Notes: a model not told the origin generated them from the letters alone. A stretch of 64,000 nucleotides of DNA from a bacterium D16-76 (GCA_009917445.1 QZEE01000017.1:23064-87063); one strand, 5' to 3'. Positions 25,630-34,141 are shown, counted from the first letter of the stretch. Translations and numbers: made by a program.

Positions 25630-26277
25630 ATGAATTGGATGGACCGGTTGGAGCGGAAGTTTGGCCGCTATGCCATCCCGCGCGTTATGGTTTTTATTAC
25701 CGGTATTATGCTGGCTGTCTTTGCCGCCGATTTGATTTTGGGCGGCCGCGTCACCCCCATGCTGGTTTTCCACCGGGGGCTTATCCTGCAGGGGCAGGTT
25801 TGGCGGCTTATTACGTTTATTTTCCTGCCTCCCAATTCCTCTGTCCTTTGGATCGCTTTCAGCCTTTACTTTTACTGCCTTATGGGCAGCGCCCTGGAAA
25901 GTGCCTGGGGGGCTTTCCGCTTTAACCTTTTTTACCTCTGCGGCATCTTGGGCTCGATTTTGGCGGGCTTTGTTACTGGCTACGGGGTCAACCACTTCCT
26001 GAATATGTCCCTGTTCTTCGCCTACGCCGCCGTTTACCCCGAAAACCAGCTTATGCTCTTTTTCCTCATTCCCATCAAGGTAAAGTGGCTGGCCGCGCTG
26101 GACGCCCTCTACTTTGCCTATATGTTCCTGGTGGGCGGCTGGTCCTCCCGGGTAGCTATCCTCTTCTCCCTGCTGAATATCTGGCTTTTCTTCGGCGGCG
26201 ACCTCTTCCGCCGCATCCGCCAGCAGGCAGGCTATTGGAAGACCCGCCAGCAGTTCCGCAAAAACAACCGCTTTTAA
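25630..26277 (+). CDS. rhomboid-like membrane protein, probably without protease activity
   Basis: The ATG at 25630 follows AAAGGGG; 215 residues. About six membrane segments are visible (VMVFITGIMLAVFAADLI, LWIAFSLYFYCLMGSALE, FYLCGILGSILAGFVTGY, MSLFFAYAAVYPENQLML, WLAALDALYFAYMFLVGG, VAILFSLLNIWLFFGGDLF). WRLITFIFLPP and WGAFRFNLFYLCG match the rhomboid fold, but the catalytic GxSG serine and the histidine are not seen where expected. It therefore resembles the inactive rhomboid-like proteins of Clostridia. Its substrate or partner is unknown. Confidence 0.75.
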   Translation: MNWMDRLERKFGRYAIPRVMVFITGIMLAVFAADLILGGRVTPMLVFHRGLILQGQVWRLITFIFLPPNSSVLWIAFSLYFYCLMGSALESAWGAFRFNLFYLCGILGSILAGFVTGYGVNHFLNMSLFFAYAAVYPENQLMLFFLIPIKVKWLAALDALYFAYMFLVGGWSSRVAILFSLLNIWLFFGGDLFRRIRQQAGYWKTRQQFRKNNRF

Positions 26278-26335
26278 AAATTTCAGGGGAAGGGCCCAGC
26301 CCTCCCCCTGTTTTTATTTTGCCCAGCGCCTGTGC

Positions 26336-27139
26336 CTACACCGGGGCCGCAAAAGCCAGCGCCTGCCGGCCCAGCCCCTCGTAGGCCCGCGCCACAGCCC
26401 CCTTGGGGTAGGCCACGGCCTTGCCCGCCATAGGGTCGTTAAAATAATAGCTTTCCTCGTCTACCCCCACCAGCAGCAGGCAGTGCATGGGGTATATCCA
26501 TTGGAATTCCTCCTCCGTGCCTTCTATGGTAAAGGTGATGTCCGCCTCCGGCTCCTGCATGCCGATAGTCCCCCACACCAGCACAGGCGTACCCCCGCGC
26601 AGGTATTCTTCCAGCCCTTCCAGGGCCGTGCCGGTCAGGTCTAAGATGGAGAGGGATGAAACATCCCTCTCCCGGAGGATATCCTCCACCGCCCGCAGCA
26701 CCACAGGGGCGTAACACCCCCACCCCCCATGGGTATAGGGGTTGCCCGGGAAAGCCTCCCGGGGGTCGCAGCCTATGTAACCCCCGGCCCCGTCCGGCTG
26801 AGGGGCCCTGCCCTGGGGTATGGCGGCTATCATCTCATCCGGCGACACATCTACCCCGGCATATTGCAGGGCCATAGCCGCCGTTACGCTTTCGCAGCCA
26901 GTAGGGTATTTTTCCCGCTGGTCCAAAAAAGGCGCGTCCAGCAGCACCCGCCCCCCCTCCGGCCCAGAAGGGGCCGGGGCGTAAATATACGCCTCCATAG
27001 CCCGGCTGGCCTTGCTGTTCCCACATCCCAGCAGAAAGGCCACCGCCCATATGCCGCCCATCGCCAAGCAGCCAAAAACCACGCCCTTAGCGGGCCCCCT
27101 CCCCTTGCCCCTATGGGCACACCGCTTTGCCCTACGCAT
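26336..27139 (-). CDS. secreted or membrane-anchored C39-like cysteine peptidase
   Basis: A 267-residue protein starting at ATG after GAAGGAGG. A basic N-terminus is followed by a hydrophobic segment (VVFGCLAMGGIWAVAFLLGCG) that acts as signal or anchor. The peptidase domain begins LLDAPFLDQREKYPTGCESVTAAMAL with the cysteine, and carries IYPMHCLLLVGVDEESYYFNDPMAGK with the histidine and aspartate of the papain-like triad. This is the Peptidase_C39_2 layout. Such proteins act outside the cell; the substrate is unknown. The gap to the rhomboid-like gene, with convergent transcription, is 58 bases. Confidence 0.85.
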   Translation of the reverse strand: MRRAKRCAHRGKGRGPAKGVVFGCLAMGGIWAVAFLLGCGNSKASRAMEAYIYAPAPSGPEGGRVLLDAPFLDQREKYPTGCESVTAAMALQYAGVDVSPDEMIAAIPQGRAPQPDGAGGYIGCDPREAFPGNPYTHGGWGCYAPVVLRAVEDILRERDVSSLSILDLTGTALEGLEEYLRGGTPVLVWGTIGMQEPEADITFTIEGTEEEFQWIYPMHCLLLVGVDEESYYFNDPMAGKAVAYPKGAVARAYEGLGRQALAFAAPV

Positions 27140-27230
27140 AAAAAATACCTCCTTCGTTCTAGCTATCCATTAGACGAAGAAGGTACTTTTAAGGTTCGAC
27201 CCCACCCAGCAAATTTTTAACCCCACAACA

Positions 27231-27380
27231 AAAAGGCGCACCCAAAGGGGCGCCTTTTCCCGCCCAAAGTTTTACAAAAACTGCACAAGGTCTGCTCAGT
27301 TGCCCATCCCCTTCTCCCCGCTGAGTATCCGGCTTTCCGTCACATCCACCGGCCGCCCCGCAAAAACAACCGCTTTTAAA
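27231..27380. other. gene-end fossils between two minus-strand genes
   Basis: 27231-27290 closely resembles 28171-28230, the terminator and last codons of the M23 peptidase gene: AAAGGCGC ... GGCGCCTTTT, then TTTTACAAAAACTGCA. Bases 27359-27380 repeat exactly the last 22 bases of the rhomboid-like gene (26257-26278). Neither copy belongs to an intact gene. The hairpin AAAGGCGC/GGCGCCTTT may still act as a terminator for the gene at 27382-28155. Confidence 0.55.
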
Positions 27381-27381
27381 G

Positions 27382-28155
27382 TCACAACGGGAAAAGCTCC
27401 ATAACCTTCCATCCCAAAGCAAGGCTCGCCAAATTAGCCACAACCGTGCAGGCCGCCGTGACAAGCTTCCTCTTTTCCCGGATAAACACACAAAACAGCA
27501 CAAGCTCTAAAAGGAAAATAACCGGCTCGGCAAAAACCAAGGTCATCACAAAAATCCCGTGGCTGTCCAAATACTGGCCCATGAGGAACACATTGAGCCC
27601 AGCCTGGGTCAACAGGTTGACAAACAGGAACGTCTCCCAGCTACCCTTCTCCCGATAGCCGAACAGCCAGAACACAGCCCCTTCCAGCAGCAGCGTAGAC
27701 AGCACCCGCAAGGCGATTTTCAAAGGTACCCACCAAAAAGGCTGCTCGCCAGGGAGGATAACCCCCTTTTTCAAGTCCAGGGTCACCAAGCGGCTATAGC
27801 CGGCATGGCTTTTTGGCGTGTTTTCCAGGGGCAGCACCAGGTCAACCCCCTCCCCCTGCGCGACCAGCTCTACATTCACCTCTGGGCCCATATGGTACCA
27901 ATTTTCCAACACCCAGGGGGTGAGCACATCGTACCACTGATAATAACGCGTCCAGGGGCGGCGGGCCAACTCCAAGGGCTTTTCCTTTACCTGCTTTGTC
28001 TGCACGTCGGTAACACGCACAGATACCTTTAAATCCTCCGGCCCGCCCCGCACCAAGATAATCAGGCTGGGCGGCTCGGCAGCATTGGCCAGGGCCGCCA
28101 CCGGTATCACCCAGGCAAGCAGGACCGCAAGGGCCGCTATCCTCCATTTTTTCAT
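27382..28155 (-). CDS. hypothetical membrane protein with signal peptide
   Basis: A 257-residue protein; ATG after GGGGAGGGTTAAG. It has a signal peptide (KKWRIAALAVLLAWVIPVAALANA), an extracytoplasmic beta-rich domain of about 120 residues (LIILVRGGPEDLKVSVRVTD), and three to four membrane helices in the C-terminal half (VPLKIALRVLSTLLLEGAVFWLFG, LFVNLLTQAGLNVFLMGQYL, IFVMTLVFAEPVIFLLELVLFCVFI, VTAACTVVANLASLALGW). I recognise no family with certainty. It lies between the C39 peptidase and the M23 peptidase, so an envelope role is likely. Confidence 0.65.
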   Translation of the reverse strand: MKKWRIAALAVLLAWVIPVAALANAAEPPSLIILVRGGPEDLKVSVRVTDVQTKQVKEKPLELARRPWTRYYQWYDVLTPWVLENWYHMGPEVNVELVAQGEGVDLVLPLENTPKSHAGYSRLVTLDLKKGVILPGEQPFWWVPLKIALRVLSTLLLEGAVFWLFGYREKGSWETFLFVNLLTQAGLNVFLMGQYLDSHGIFVMTLVFAEPVIFLLELVLFCVFIREKRKLVTAACTVVANLASLALGWKVMELFPL

Positions 28156-28215
28156 CTTAACCCTCCCCTATACAAAAAGACGCCCCCAAAGGAGCGCCTT
28201 TCCCTATGCAAAATT

Positions 28216-29445
28216 TTACAGGAACTGCATGGGGTCTACCCGGTTGCCGTTCTGGTAGACCTCAAAGTGCAGGTGGGGCCCCGTAACGTTGCCGGTAGCG
28301 CCCTCGTAACCCACAATCTGCCCGGCAGAGACATACTGCCCCTTGCTCACCGCCACGCTGCTTAAATGGGCGTAACGGGTGGTATAGGTGCCGTTATGGT
28401 AAATCAACACATAATACCCCCACGACATACCCCAAGAGTCGTAGTTGTTGGCCTCAATCACCTGGCCGGACTCCGCCGCCACCACCGCCGTGCCATAAGG
28501 CCCAGCAATGTCCAAGCCCTTATGCCCCGGGTAGCCGTTATAACCGGCCGATATGTAAGACACCCCCGGCAAAGGCCAAATGGGGTTAAACCCGGCTACA
28601 CCGCCGCCCCCTGTGGGGTAGCTAACGCTTCCGCCGCCGCCCCCGCCGCCGTTATTGCCGGCCGCGGCGGCCTCTTCCGCCAAGCGCTTCTGCTCTTCCT
28701 CAAACTTGCGCTGGGCCTCTATCAGCGCGGCGATCTCGGCCTCGTTGGCGTCCAGCTCTTCCTGGTTGCGCTGCAGGGTGTTCTGGGTAGCGGCCTGGGC
28801 CCCCTGCAGGTCGGCAATGGCCTGGGCGTTCTCTTCATACAGGCCGTCCAGCTCTTCCTGCTTCTGCTCCAAGCCCTTTTTCAGCTCGGCTACCTTTGCC
28901 TTCTTCTCCTCGCACTCCCTGCGTTCGTCCTCGGTGGCTTCCATATAAGCCTGTATCTTGTCCACCAATTCCTTGTCCTTGCGGCTCATCGCGTTGATCA
29001 GCTCAGCCCGGGCGGTAAAATCGCTGAGGCTGGTAGAGTCCAGCAAAATTTGCAGTGTGCTCACCGACCCTGTCTTATACAACGCCACCACCCGCTGGCG
29101 GAAAGCCTGGATGGTATCGCCCATTTCCTCTTCCGACTTGTCCAGCTTCATAGTCAATTCTTTAATGCTATGGTTCAAGTCGTCAATATCCTTTATAGCG
29201 CTGTCGATCTGCCCTTCCACCACGTCGATCTGCTTTTGCAGGGTTTCCTGGTATTCCTGCTTCTGGGCCTCATCGTCCCGCAGCTGTTCCAGCTGGGCCT
29301 GCAGGTTGTCCCGCTCGGCCTGCAGCTGGCCCTGCTCGGCTTCGATCTCCGCGATGGTGCGGGCCACCGCGTTCAGGGGCATCATGGCAAACAGGCACAG
29401 GGCCAGCAGCCCCGCACCTATACGCTTTCTCAGCTTCCGTCTCAT
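28216..29445 (-). CDS. murein hydrolase activator: coiled coil plus M23 peptidase (PcsB/EnvC-like)
   Basis: A 409-residue protein with signal peptide (about residues 1-28, ending VARTIA). Two long coiled-coil segments occupy about residues 30-265 with the CwlO/PcsB-like part RQRVVALYKTGSVSTLQILLD between. A glycine-rich linker (GGGGGGG) leads to the LytM/M23 domain at about 300-409: GHKGLDIAGPYG with the first zinc ligands and TGPHLHFEVYQNG with the HxH. Both zinc motifs look intact, so it could be an active endopeptidase. Such proteins cut peptide cross-links at the septum, in partnership with FtsEX in related systems. Confidence 0.9.
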   Translation of the reverse strand: MRRKLRKRIGAGLLALCLFAMMPLNAVARTIAEIEAEQGQLQAERDNLQAQLEQLRDDEAQKQEYQETLQKQIDVVEGQIDSAIKDIDDLNHSIKELTMKLDKSEEEMGDTIQAFRQRVVALYKTGSVSTLQILLDSTSLSDFTARAELINAMSRKDKELVDKIQAYMEATEDERRECEEKKAKVAELKKGLEQKQEELDGLYEENAQAIADLQGAQAATQNTLQRNQEELDANEAEIAALIEAQRKFEEEQKRLAEEAAAAGNNGGGGGGGSVSYPTGGGGVAGFNPIWPLPGVSYISAGYNGYPGHKGLDIAGPYGTAVVAAESGQVIEANNYDSWGMSWGYYVLIYHNGTYTTRYAHLSSVAVSKGQYVSAGQIVGYEGATGNVTGPHLHFEVYQNGNRVDPMQFL

Positions 29446-29710
29446 CTTGTACCGACTTCCTTTCTGTAGCAGGGGCGGCGCCCCTTTTCAGCTCAATAGA
29501 GCGTTTTATTACATATTTGTAATATAATTGTACTCCTTTCGCGCCTTGTTATTTTTCCCAAAAAGAACTATACTGTGAATAAAATTTGAAATTGGCGCCT
29601 AAAGGAGAACCAGCACAAGATATAGTTGTTTTTGCCGCCCAAAAGTGTAAGAAAACCACCCCGCCCGCCGCGAGAAAAAGCGCCCCTCCCCCATCCCCCA
29701 AAGAACGCGG

Positions 29711-29787
29711 AAAGCGAAGCGCGGGATCCTTAAGGGGCTGGGCCCCTTAAGCGGGTCCTAAGGGCAGAGCCCTTAGCCGCCGGAGGC
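29711..29787. repeat. family B intergenic repeat
   Basis: Core AAGCGAAGCGCGGGA followed by the palindrome CTTAAGGGGC TGG GCCCCTTAAG (29729-29751), a second small hairpin (TAAGGGC AGA GCCCTTA) and the module CCGCCGGAGGC (29777-29787). The rest of the 343-base gap from 29446 holds an AT-rich stretch that may contain the promoter of the M23 peptidase gene but no gene. Confidence 0.75.
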
Positions 29788-29788
29788 C

Positions 29789-30100
29789 CTACTTGCGGGC
29801 CACGTAATGATGGTAGCGCCGGGAAGGGGGCGGGGTGTAAATGGAGCGGGGGAGCTTCTGGGGCTTCTTGGGGGCGCAGGCGGCGCGCAGGAAGATGCGG
29901 CGCTTGGGAGGGCGGGAGGCCAGCATGGCGGCCAGGGCTACGCCTAAAAACCCCAAACCCACTAGGCCCCAGCCCCATATGCCCAGCAGACGGGCCCAGA
30001 TTGAAGCCCCCTGGGCCGGTGAAAAAACGCCCAAAGCCCACAAAAGGGCAAAGGCCCCGGCGGTGAGGAACACCCAAAGGCGCGGGAAAACCGGTTTCAC
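29789..30100 (-). CDS. small membrane protein next to spoIIP
   Basis: The GTG at 30100 follows AAAGGGGGGC; 103 residues. Two hydrophobic helices (LWVFLTAGAFALLWALGVF and LLGIWGWGLVGLGFLGVALAAML) are followed by a very basic, proline-rich tail (RPPKRRIFLRAACAPKKPQK ... PSRRYHHYVARK). I recognise no family. It is 13 bases after the next minus-strand gene, so the three genes from spoIIP on probably form one transcript. Confidence 0.55.
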   Translation of the reverse strand: MKPVFPRLWVFLTAGAFALLWALGVFSPAQGASIWARLLGIWGWGLVGLGFLGVALAAMLASRPPKRRIFLRAACAPKKPQKLPRSIYTPPPSRRYHHYVARK

Positions 30101-30113
30101 GTTTTGCCCCCCT

Positions 30114-30401
30114 TTACTTGTGCGGGATGCAGCCGAAGTCACAGATAAAATCTATGGCCCGGTCCAGGCTTGTGGCGTCGAAGTCTGCCTCTGCCCCAAA
30201 AACCTTCACGTGCAGCCGGGGCGGGGCCGACTGCCTGTCCAGGGACAGGGGCGGCACGGTGTCGCCAAAGCTGAGCCTGCGGCCCTGGTAATCTACCACC
30301 ACAAGGCCCGCCGCCGTTATAAAAACAAACAGCCCTATGGCCAGGGCAAACCAAAAGGCCCGGCGCTCTTCCCGCCTGCTGCGTACCTCCCGCTTTTTCA
30401 T
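30114..30401 (-). CDS. small single-pass membrane protein next to spoIIP
   Basis: The ATG at 30401 follows AAAGGCGGG; 95 residues. A basic N-terminus (MKKREVRSRREERRAFW) precedes one membrane helix (FALAIGLFVFITAAGLVVVDY) and an extracytoplasmic tail of about 55 residues (RLSFGDTVPPLSLDR ... DRAIDFICDFGCIPHK). The order resembles small septal or sporulation membrane proteins, but I recognise no family. It lies 92 bases downstream of spoIIP in the same direction. Confidence 0.55.
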   Translation of the reverse strand: MKKREVRSRREERRAFWFALAIGLFVFITAAGLVVVDYQGRRLSFGDTVPPLSLDRQSAPPRLHVKVFGAEADFDATSLDRAIDFICDFGCIPHK

Positions 30402-30493
30402 GGCCAGCCCGCCTTTCCTGCTTTTTTCTATTAGCTTTACCCGGCAGCAGGGGGCTATGCCTGGCACTTTTTGGAAAATAGCGCGGAAACCCT

Positions 30494-31585
30494 TTAAGGC
30501 TTGGGCAATAGGGTCTCTGCCAGAACCTCCCCCAGCAGGCTGCCGGTGTACCGGGCCTCGCCAATGGTGTTGACTTCGGTGCCCACCTCAATAAGCAAAG
30601 AGCCCTTGGTGGCGTTCATGTTATATTTGCTGTTGGAAAAATTCATAGGCCGGGTAAGGCCGGGATACAGCCGCGCGGCGGTCTGCTGGACCCGCAGGGC
30701 CAGGTGCAGGTTATCCCGCCAGTCGGGGAAATCCCCCCAGCCGCCGTCGGCGTCGCAGCCGGCCAGCACCATAAACTGGGCGGCCTTGCGCCCGCCTACC
30801 TCGGCGGTGGGCTTATACTTTACCCCCTCCTGGGTGGTCATGGAATCCCTGTGCAGGTCAATGGTCACCTGGATGGTAGGGTACTGGGAAAGGTTGTTCT
30901 GCAAAACCTCCCAGGACCGGGCGTAGGAGCCGTTAAACAGGGTGTCGTTCACGGTGGTGTCGTGCACCACGCCAATGCCCCGCTCTTCCAGCGCGCGCTT
31001 GACTTCCTCCCCCACGGCCACCACGCTCATGTCCTGGTTTTGGGTGCGGGTCTCCATGTCGGTGTAATAAAAGCCGGTGTGGCTTTTCACGTAAGCCTCG
31101 GACGTATGGGTGTGGTATAACAGCACCTCTATGCTGCCGTCGCCTTTCAGGTCTACCGCCGGGTCCTGCAAAAGCTCCGCCGCCAGGTCGGTGCCGGACT
31201 CGGTGGTGTCCTTCACAAAAAAGTTATCCACCTGCTGCCCGCCCCCCAGCTGGATCTCTTCTACCGGGCCCGTGCCGCGGCCGGGCTCGGGGGTAACGGC
31301 AAGGCCGGGCAGAAGGTCGCTGTGGAAGGGCACCACGCCGTCGTCCGGCAAAAAGGGCTCGGCTTCCTCCGATAAAGTAGCGCCGCCCACCTGGGGCGGG
31401 CTGGCAGGGGTAGGGGCGGGGGCGCCCTCCGGCTGGGGCTGGGCCTGCATGCCCGCCGCAAAAAGCAGGGCTTCGCCGCCCTGCTCCTTTGCCCATTGCT
31501 GCAGGCTGCCCCCGGCGCACCACAGGCACACCGCCGCCGACGCCACGATTATCAGGTTCCGAAAAAATCTGCCCAGCCTTTGCAT
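30494..31585 (-). CDS. spoIIP: stage II sporulation protein P
   Basis: A 363-residue protein with an N-terminal membrane anchor (LIIVASAAVCLWCAGG), a Pro/Ala-rich linker and the SpoIIP peptidoglycan amidase/endopeptidase domain from about residue 120. Motifs: VLLYHTHTSEAY with the zinc histidine, TIDLHRDSM with the second, and SLLIEVGTEVNTIGEA with the catalytic glutamate. SpoIIP works with SpoIID and SpoIIM to thin the septal wall during engulfment of the forespore. Their genes are not beside it. The start at 31585 (ATG) has a GGAAAAGGG site. Confidence 0.92.
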   Translation of the reverse strand: MQRLGRFFRNLIIVASAAVCLWCAGGSLQQWAKEQGGEALLFAAGMQAQPQPEGAPAPTPASPPQVGGATLSEEAEPFLPDDGVVPFHSDLLPGLAVTPEPGRGTGPVEEIQLGGGQQVDNFFVKDTTESGTDLAAELLQDPAVDLKGDGSIEVLLYHTHTSEAYVKSHTGFYYTDMETRTQNQDMSVVAVGEEVKRALEERGIGVVHDTTVNDTLFNGSYARSWEVLQNNLSQYPTIQVTIDLHRDSMTTQEGVKYKPTAEVGGRKAAQFMVLAGCDADGGWGDFPDWRDNLHLALRVQQTAARLYPGLTRPMNFSNSKYNMNATKGSLLIEVGTEVNTIGEARYTGSLLGEVLAETLLPKP

Positions 31586-31653
31586 ATGTTTTACCCTTTT
31601 CCTTTCTGGTAAGTGAATAGAAACAGATTGGCGAAAATTGTCGAAAAACAGTA

Positions 31654-31682
31654 TTCCAATCTGAAAGAAACTGTGCTATACT
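31654..31682 (+). promoter_or_regulatory. promoter of the structured RNA at 31689
   Basis: TTCCAA (31654-31659), a 17-base spacer and TATACT (31677-31682) with the TGn extension TGC. The expected start point, about 31689, coincides with the first base of the closing stem of the RNA. Confidence 0.6.
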
Positions 31683-31688
31683 GTAAAC

Positions 31689-31856
31689 GCGAGACAACTG
31701 CATATCTGCTAAGGCACAGGGGACGATACTCTGGCAAAGGGTGTTTTCTCTCTTTACTCTTATACTCCTGTGTCTTAGGAATAGAGGTTGTCTCGCAAAC
31801 AAATGAGAGGTGCACATTTGCAGATGCGTCTCTCATGTGGAGGCGCATTTTATTTT
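31689..31856 (+). ncRNA. candidate structured RNA with own terminator (leader or small RNA)
   Basis: GCGAGACAAC (31689-31698) pairs perfectly with GTTGTCTCGC (31787-31796). Inside, CTAAGGCACAGG (31709-31720) pairs with CCTGTGTCTTAG (31767-31778) with one G-U, and AAAGGG pairs with CTCTTT at the tip. The two long stems are separated by an internal loop of 10 and 8 bases. A terminator follows: ATGCGTCTC (31824-31832) with GAGGCGCAT (31840-31848) and TTTTATTTT. ATGAGAG (31803-31809) can pair with CTCTCAT (31830-31836), which would compete with the terminator. It lies 24 bases before the DUF4230 gene, so it is either a separate RNA of about 165 bases or an attenuator leader. Confidence 0.55.
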
Positions 31857-31879
31857 CTAAAACAAGGGAGCTGTTGGAC

Positions 31880-32539
31880 ATGGAAAAACTGAAAAAACTA
31901 TGGGAAAAAACGGTAAAGCCAAAAATCCCCCCTCTCCTCATTTCTTTTGCCGTGGGGATGTTGGTTATGGGTATGATATGGATAAACGTCGCCCGCTCCA
32001 CCCCTCAAAAAGAACCAGAAACGAAAACTATTATCAAGACCGTGGAGAAAGAGGTTGAAAAGAAAGTAAAGGTCACTACCGAGTTTGTGGAAGAGCATTT
32101 ATCCGATATCGGCGAGCTTGCTACGGTAGAGGCCCAATACATGGGAATCCTCCAAGTGGAGGATGAAGACGGCATATCTTTTATCAACAAAACGGGCTAT
32201 TCCATGCTGTATACCATTGAGGCTAAGTGCGGCATCCGCTTTGAGGATATCCAAGTAAACGTTACCGAAGAAGAAGTCCTTGTCACGCTGCCCGAGCCCC
32301 AAGTGCTGTCCCGCCATGCCGATGGGAAAACGCTACAATTCTTCGACGAAAAGTGGGCCTTGTTCAAAAGCAACGAGCTTAACGATGTCCCGGACGCTGT
32401 CGCTATGGCCGAAGAGGATTTTGACCAGCAGAAAGATAAAATCCAGCAATACCTGGAGTTGGCTAAACAGCGCGCCATAACATCCGTACATAGCTTGCTG
32501 GAAGGCATTATTGGCGATAAAAAGCTGACTGTGAAATAG
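31880..32539 (+). CDS. DUF4230-like membrane-anchored protein
   Basis: The ATG at 31880 follows AAGGGAGC; 219 residues. A short charged N-terminus, one membrane helix (ISFAVGMLVMGMIWINVA) and a coiled segment (KTIIKTVEKEVEKKVKV) lead to an extracytoplasmic domain with ELATVEAQYMGILQVED, TIEAKCGIRFEDIQVNV and a helical end (QQKDKIQQYLELAKQRAITS). This matches the DUF4230 pattern, whose role is unknown. The gene is less GC-rich than its neighbours and lies downstream of a possible attenuator RNA. Confidence 0.75.
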   Translation: MEKLKKLWEKTVKPKIPPLLISFAVGMLVMGMIWINVARSTPQKEPETKTIIKTVEKEVEKKVKVTTEFVEEHLSDIGELATVEAQYMGILQVEDEDGISFINKTGYSMLYTIEAKCGIRFEDIQVNVTEEEVLVTLPEPQVLSRHADGKTLQFFDEKWALFKSNELNDVPDAVAMAEEDFDQQKDKIQQYLELAKQRAITSVHSLLEGIIGDKKLTVK

Positions 32540-32568
32540 CCCTGCATGTTATCACGCTTAATATATAT

Positions 32569-32603
32569 GGCAAAGAGCGCTTGTTATGCAGGCGCTCTTT
32601 GCC
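32569..32603 (+). terminator. strong hairpin after the DUF4230 gene
   Basis: GGCAAAGAGCGC (32569-32580) pairs perfectly with GCGCTCTTTGCC (32592-32603), and ATAT/ATAT flanks extend the stem. No long T-run follows, but position and strength suit a terminator. Confidence 0.7.
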
Positions 32604-32645
32604 ATTATATCCCTGCCAAGCCACAAAAAGTTTACAAAATCCCCC

Positions 32646-32674
32646 TTGTACAGCGGGCCGCGCTTTAGTATAAT
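32646..32674 (+). promoter_or_regulatory. promoter of the citrate synthase gene
   Basis: TTGTAC, a 17-base spacer and TATAAT (32669-32674), 86 bases before the ATG. Confidence 0.75.
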
Positions 32675-32760
32675 AAACTTTACAGAATATTTATACAATA
32701 AAGTATAAAGCGGAAACCCCTCCATAACCCTATGGGGTACAACGAGAAAGGAGAGATTCC

Positions 32761-34104
32761 ATGTCTATCTATTCGGAGATCCGGCAGGAGGTCCGGGAGC
32801 TTTCCAGGCTGTGCGTGGAAAACGGCCAGATCGACCCGGCCCTGTACCAGCAGTATGACGTCAAGCGCGGCCTGCGGGATTTAAACGGCAAGGGCGTGCT
32901 TACGGGCCTTACCAATATCTCAGAGATCGAGGCCAGCAAAGTAGTAGACGGCAAAAGCGTGCCCTGCGAGGGCCGGCTCTTTTACCGGGGCTACAATGTA
33001 GAAGAGCTTATCCGCAGCCAGCCCGGGGGCGACAACTTCGGCTACGAGCGCATTGCCTACCTGCTGCTTTTCGGCAGCCTGCCCCAAGAGGAAAGCTTCC
33101 AGAAGTTCTGCGGGCTGCTGTCCTTTTACCGCACCCTGCCCACCAGCTTTGTGCGGGACATCATCATGAAGGCCCCCAGCAGCGACATGATGAACACCCT
33201 GGCCCGCAGCGTGCTCACCCTATATTCCTATGACGAGGCGGCGGAAGATATTTCTGTTGAGAACGTTTTGCGCCAGTGCATCCAGCTGATCGCCCTGTTC
33301 CCGCTTTTGTCGGTGTACGGCTACCAGGCCTACCGCCATTACCACGACGGCCAAAGCCTTTTCATCCACCAGCCGGACCCCAAGCTCTCCACCGCCGAAA
33401 ACATCCTGCGCATCCTCCGGCCGGACTGCCGGTATACCGAGCTGGAAGCCAAGGTGCTGGACATTGCCCTGATCCTCCACGCCGACCACGGCGGCGGCAA
33501 CAACTCCACCTTTACCACCCATGTGGTCACCTCCTCGGGCACCGACACCTACTCGGCCATTGCCGCGGCCCTGGGCTCTTTAAAGGGCCCCAAGCACGGC
33601 GGGGCCAACATCAAGGTGGTGCAGATGTTTGAGGACATCAAAGAGCACGTAAAGGACTGGGGCGACGAAGAGGAGATATCGGCCTACCTGCAAAAGCTGC
33701 TGCACAAGGAGGCCTTTGACCGCACGGGCCTGATCTACGGCATGGGCCACGCGGTGTATTCCATGTCCGACCCCCGCGCCAAGACCATGGCCCGCTTTGT
33801 CCAGGGCCTTTCGGCGGAAAAGGGCCGCACCGAGGAATATAAGCTTTACACCAATGTAGAGCGCCTGGCCGTGCAGCTGATCGCCAAGGAGCGGAAAATC
33901 TACAAGGGCGTATCTGCCAACGTAGACTTTTACAGCGGCTTCATCTACAGCATGCTGGACCTGCCCATGGAGCTTTACACCCCCATCTTCGCCATCTCCC
34001 GCATTTCCGGGTGGAGCGCCCACCGCATCGAGGAGCTTATCGGCGGCGGGAAGATCATACGCCCGGCGTACATGGCCGTGCAGCCCCGGCGGCCCATCCA
34101 GTAG
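32761..34104 (+). CDS. citrate synthase
   Basis: A 447-residue protein; ATG after AAAGGAGAG. Citrate synthase signatures: LHADHGGGNNSTFT with the first catalytic histidine (about residue 241), LKGPKHGGANIK with the second, GMGHAVYSMSDPRA, and the aspartate in SANVDFYSGFIY. FYRGYNVEELI is the usual N-terminal region. It condenses acetyl-CoA and oxaloacetate to citrate in the cytoplasm. In anaerobic Clostridia it usually serves glutamate synthesis through a partial cycle. It is a single-gene unit with its own promoter and terminator, and no aconitase or isocitrate dehydrogenase is next to it. Confidence 0.95.
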   Translation: MSIYSEIRQEVRELSRLCVENGQIDPALYQQYDVKRGLRDLNGKGVLTGLTNISEIEASKVVDGKSVPCEGRLFYRGYNVEELIRSQPGGDNFGYERIAYLLLFGSLPQEESFQKFCGLLSFYRTLPTSFVRDIIMKAPSSDMMNTLARSVLTLYSYDEAAEDISVENVLRQCIQLIALFPLLSVYGYQAYRHYHDGQSLFIHQPDPKLSTAENILRILRPDCRYTELEAKVLDIALILHADHGGGNNSTFTTHVVTSSGTDTYSAIAAALGSLKGPKHGGANIKVVQMFEDIKEHVKDWGDEEEISAYLQKLLHKEAFDRTGLIYGMGHAVYSMSDPRAKTMARFVQGLSAEKGRTEEYKLYTNVERLAVQLIAKERKIYKGVSANVDFYSGFIYSMLDLPMELYTPIFAISRISGWSAHRIEELIGGGKIIRPAYMAVQPRRPIQ

Positions 34105-34111
34105 AATACGC

Positions 34112-34141
34112 AAAAGGGACGGCTTGCGCCGCCCCTTTTTT
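34112..34141 (+). terminator. terminator of citrate synthase
   Basis: AAAAGGGACGGC, loop TTGC, GCCGCCCCTTTTTT: a GC-rich stem with one mismatch and a T6 tract, directly after the stop. Confidence 0.85.

Noticed and set aside
31689..31856. Calling this RNA 6S RNA
   Set aside because: The stem-bubble-stem shape is similar, but the length is short and I see no clear open-promoter mimic, so it stays a candidate of unknown class.
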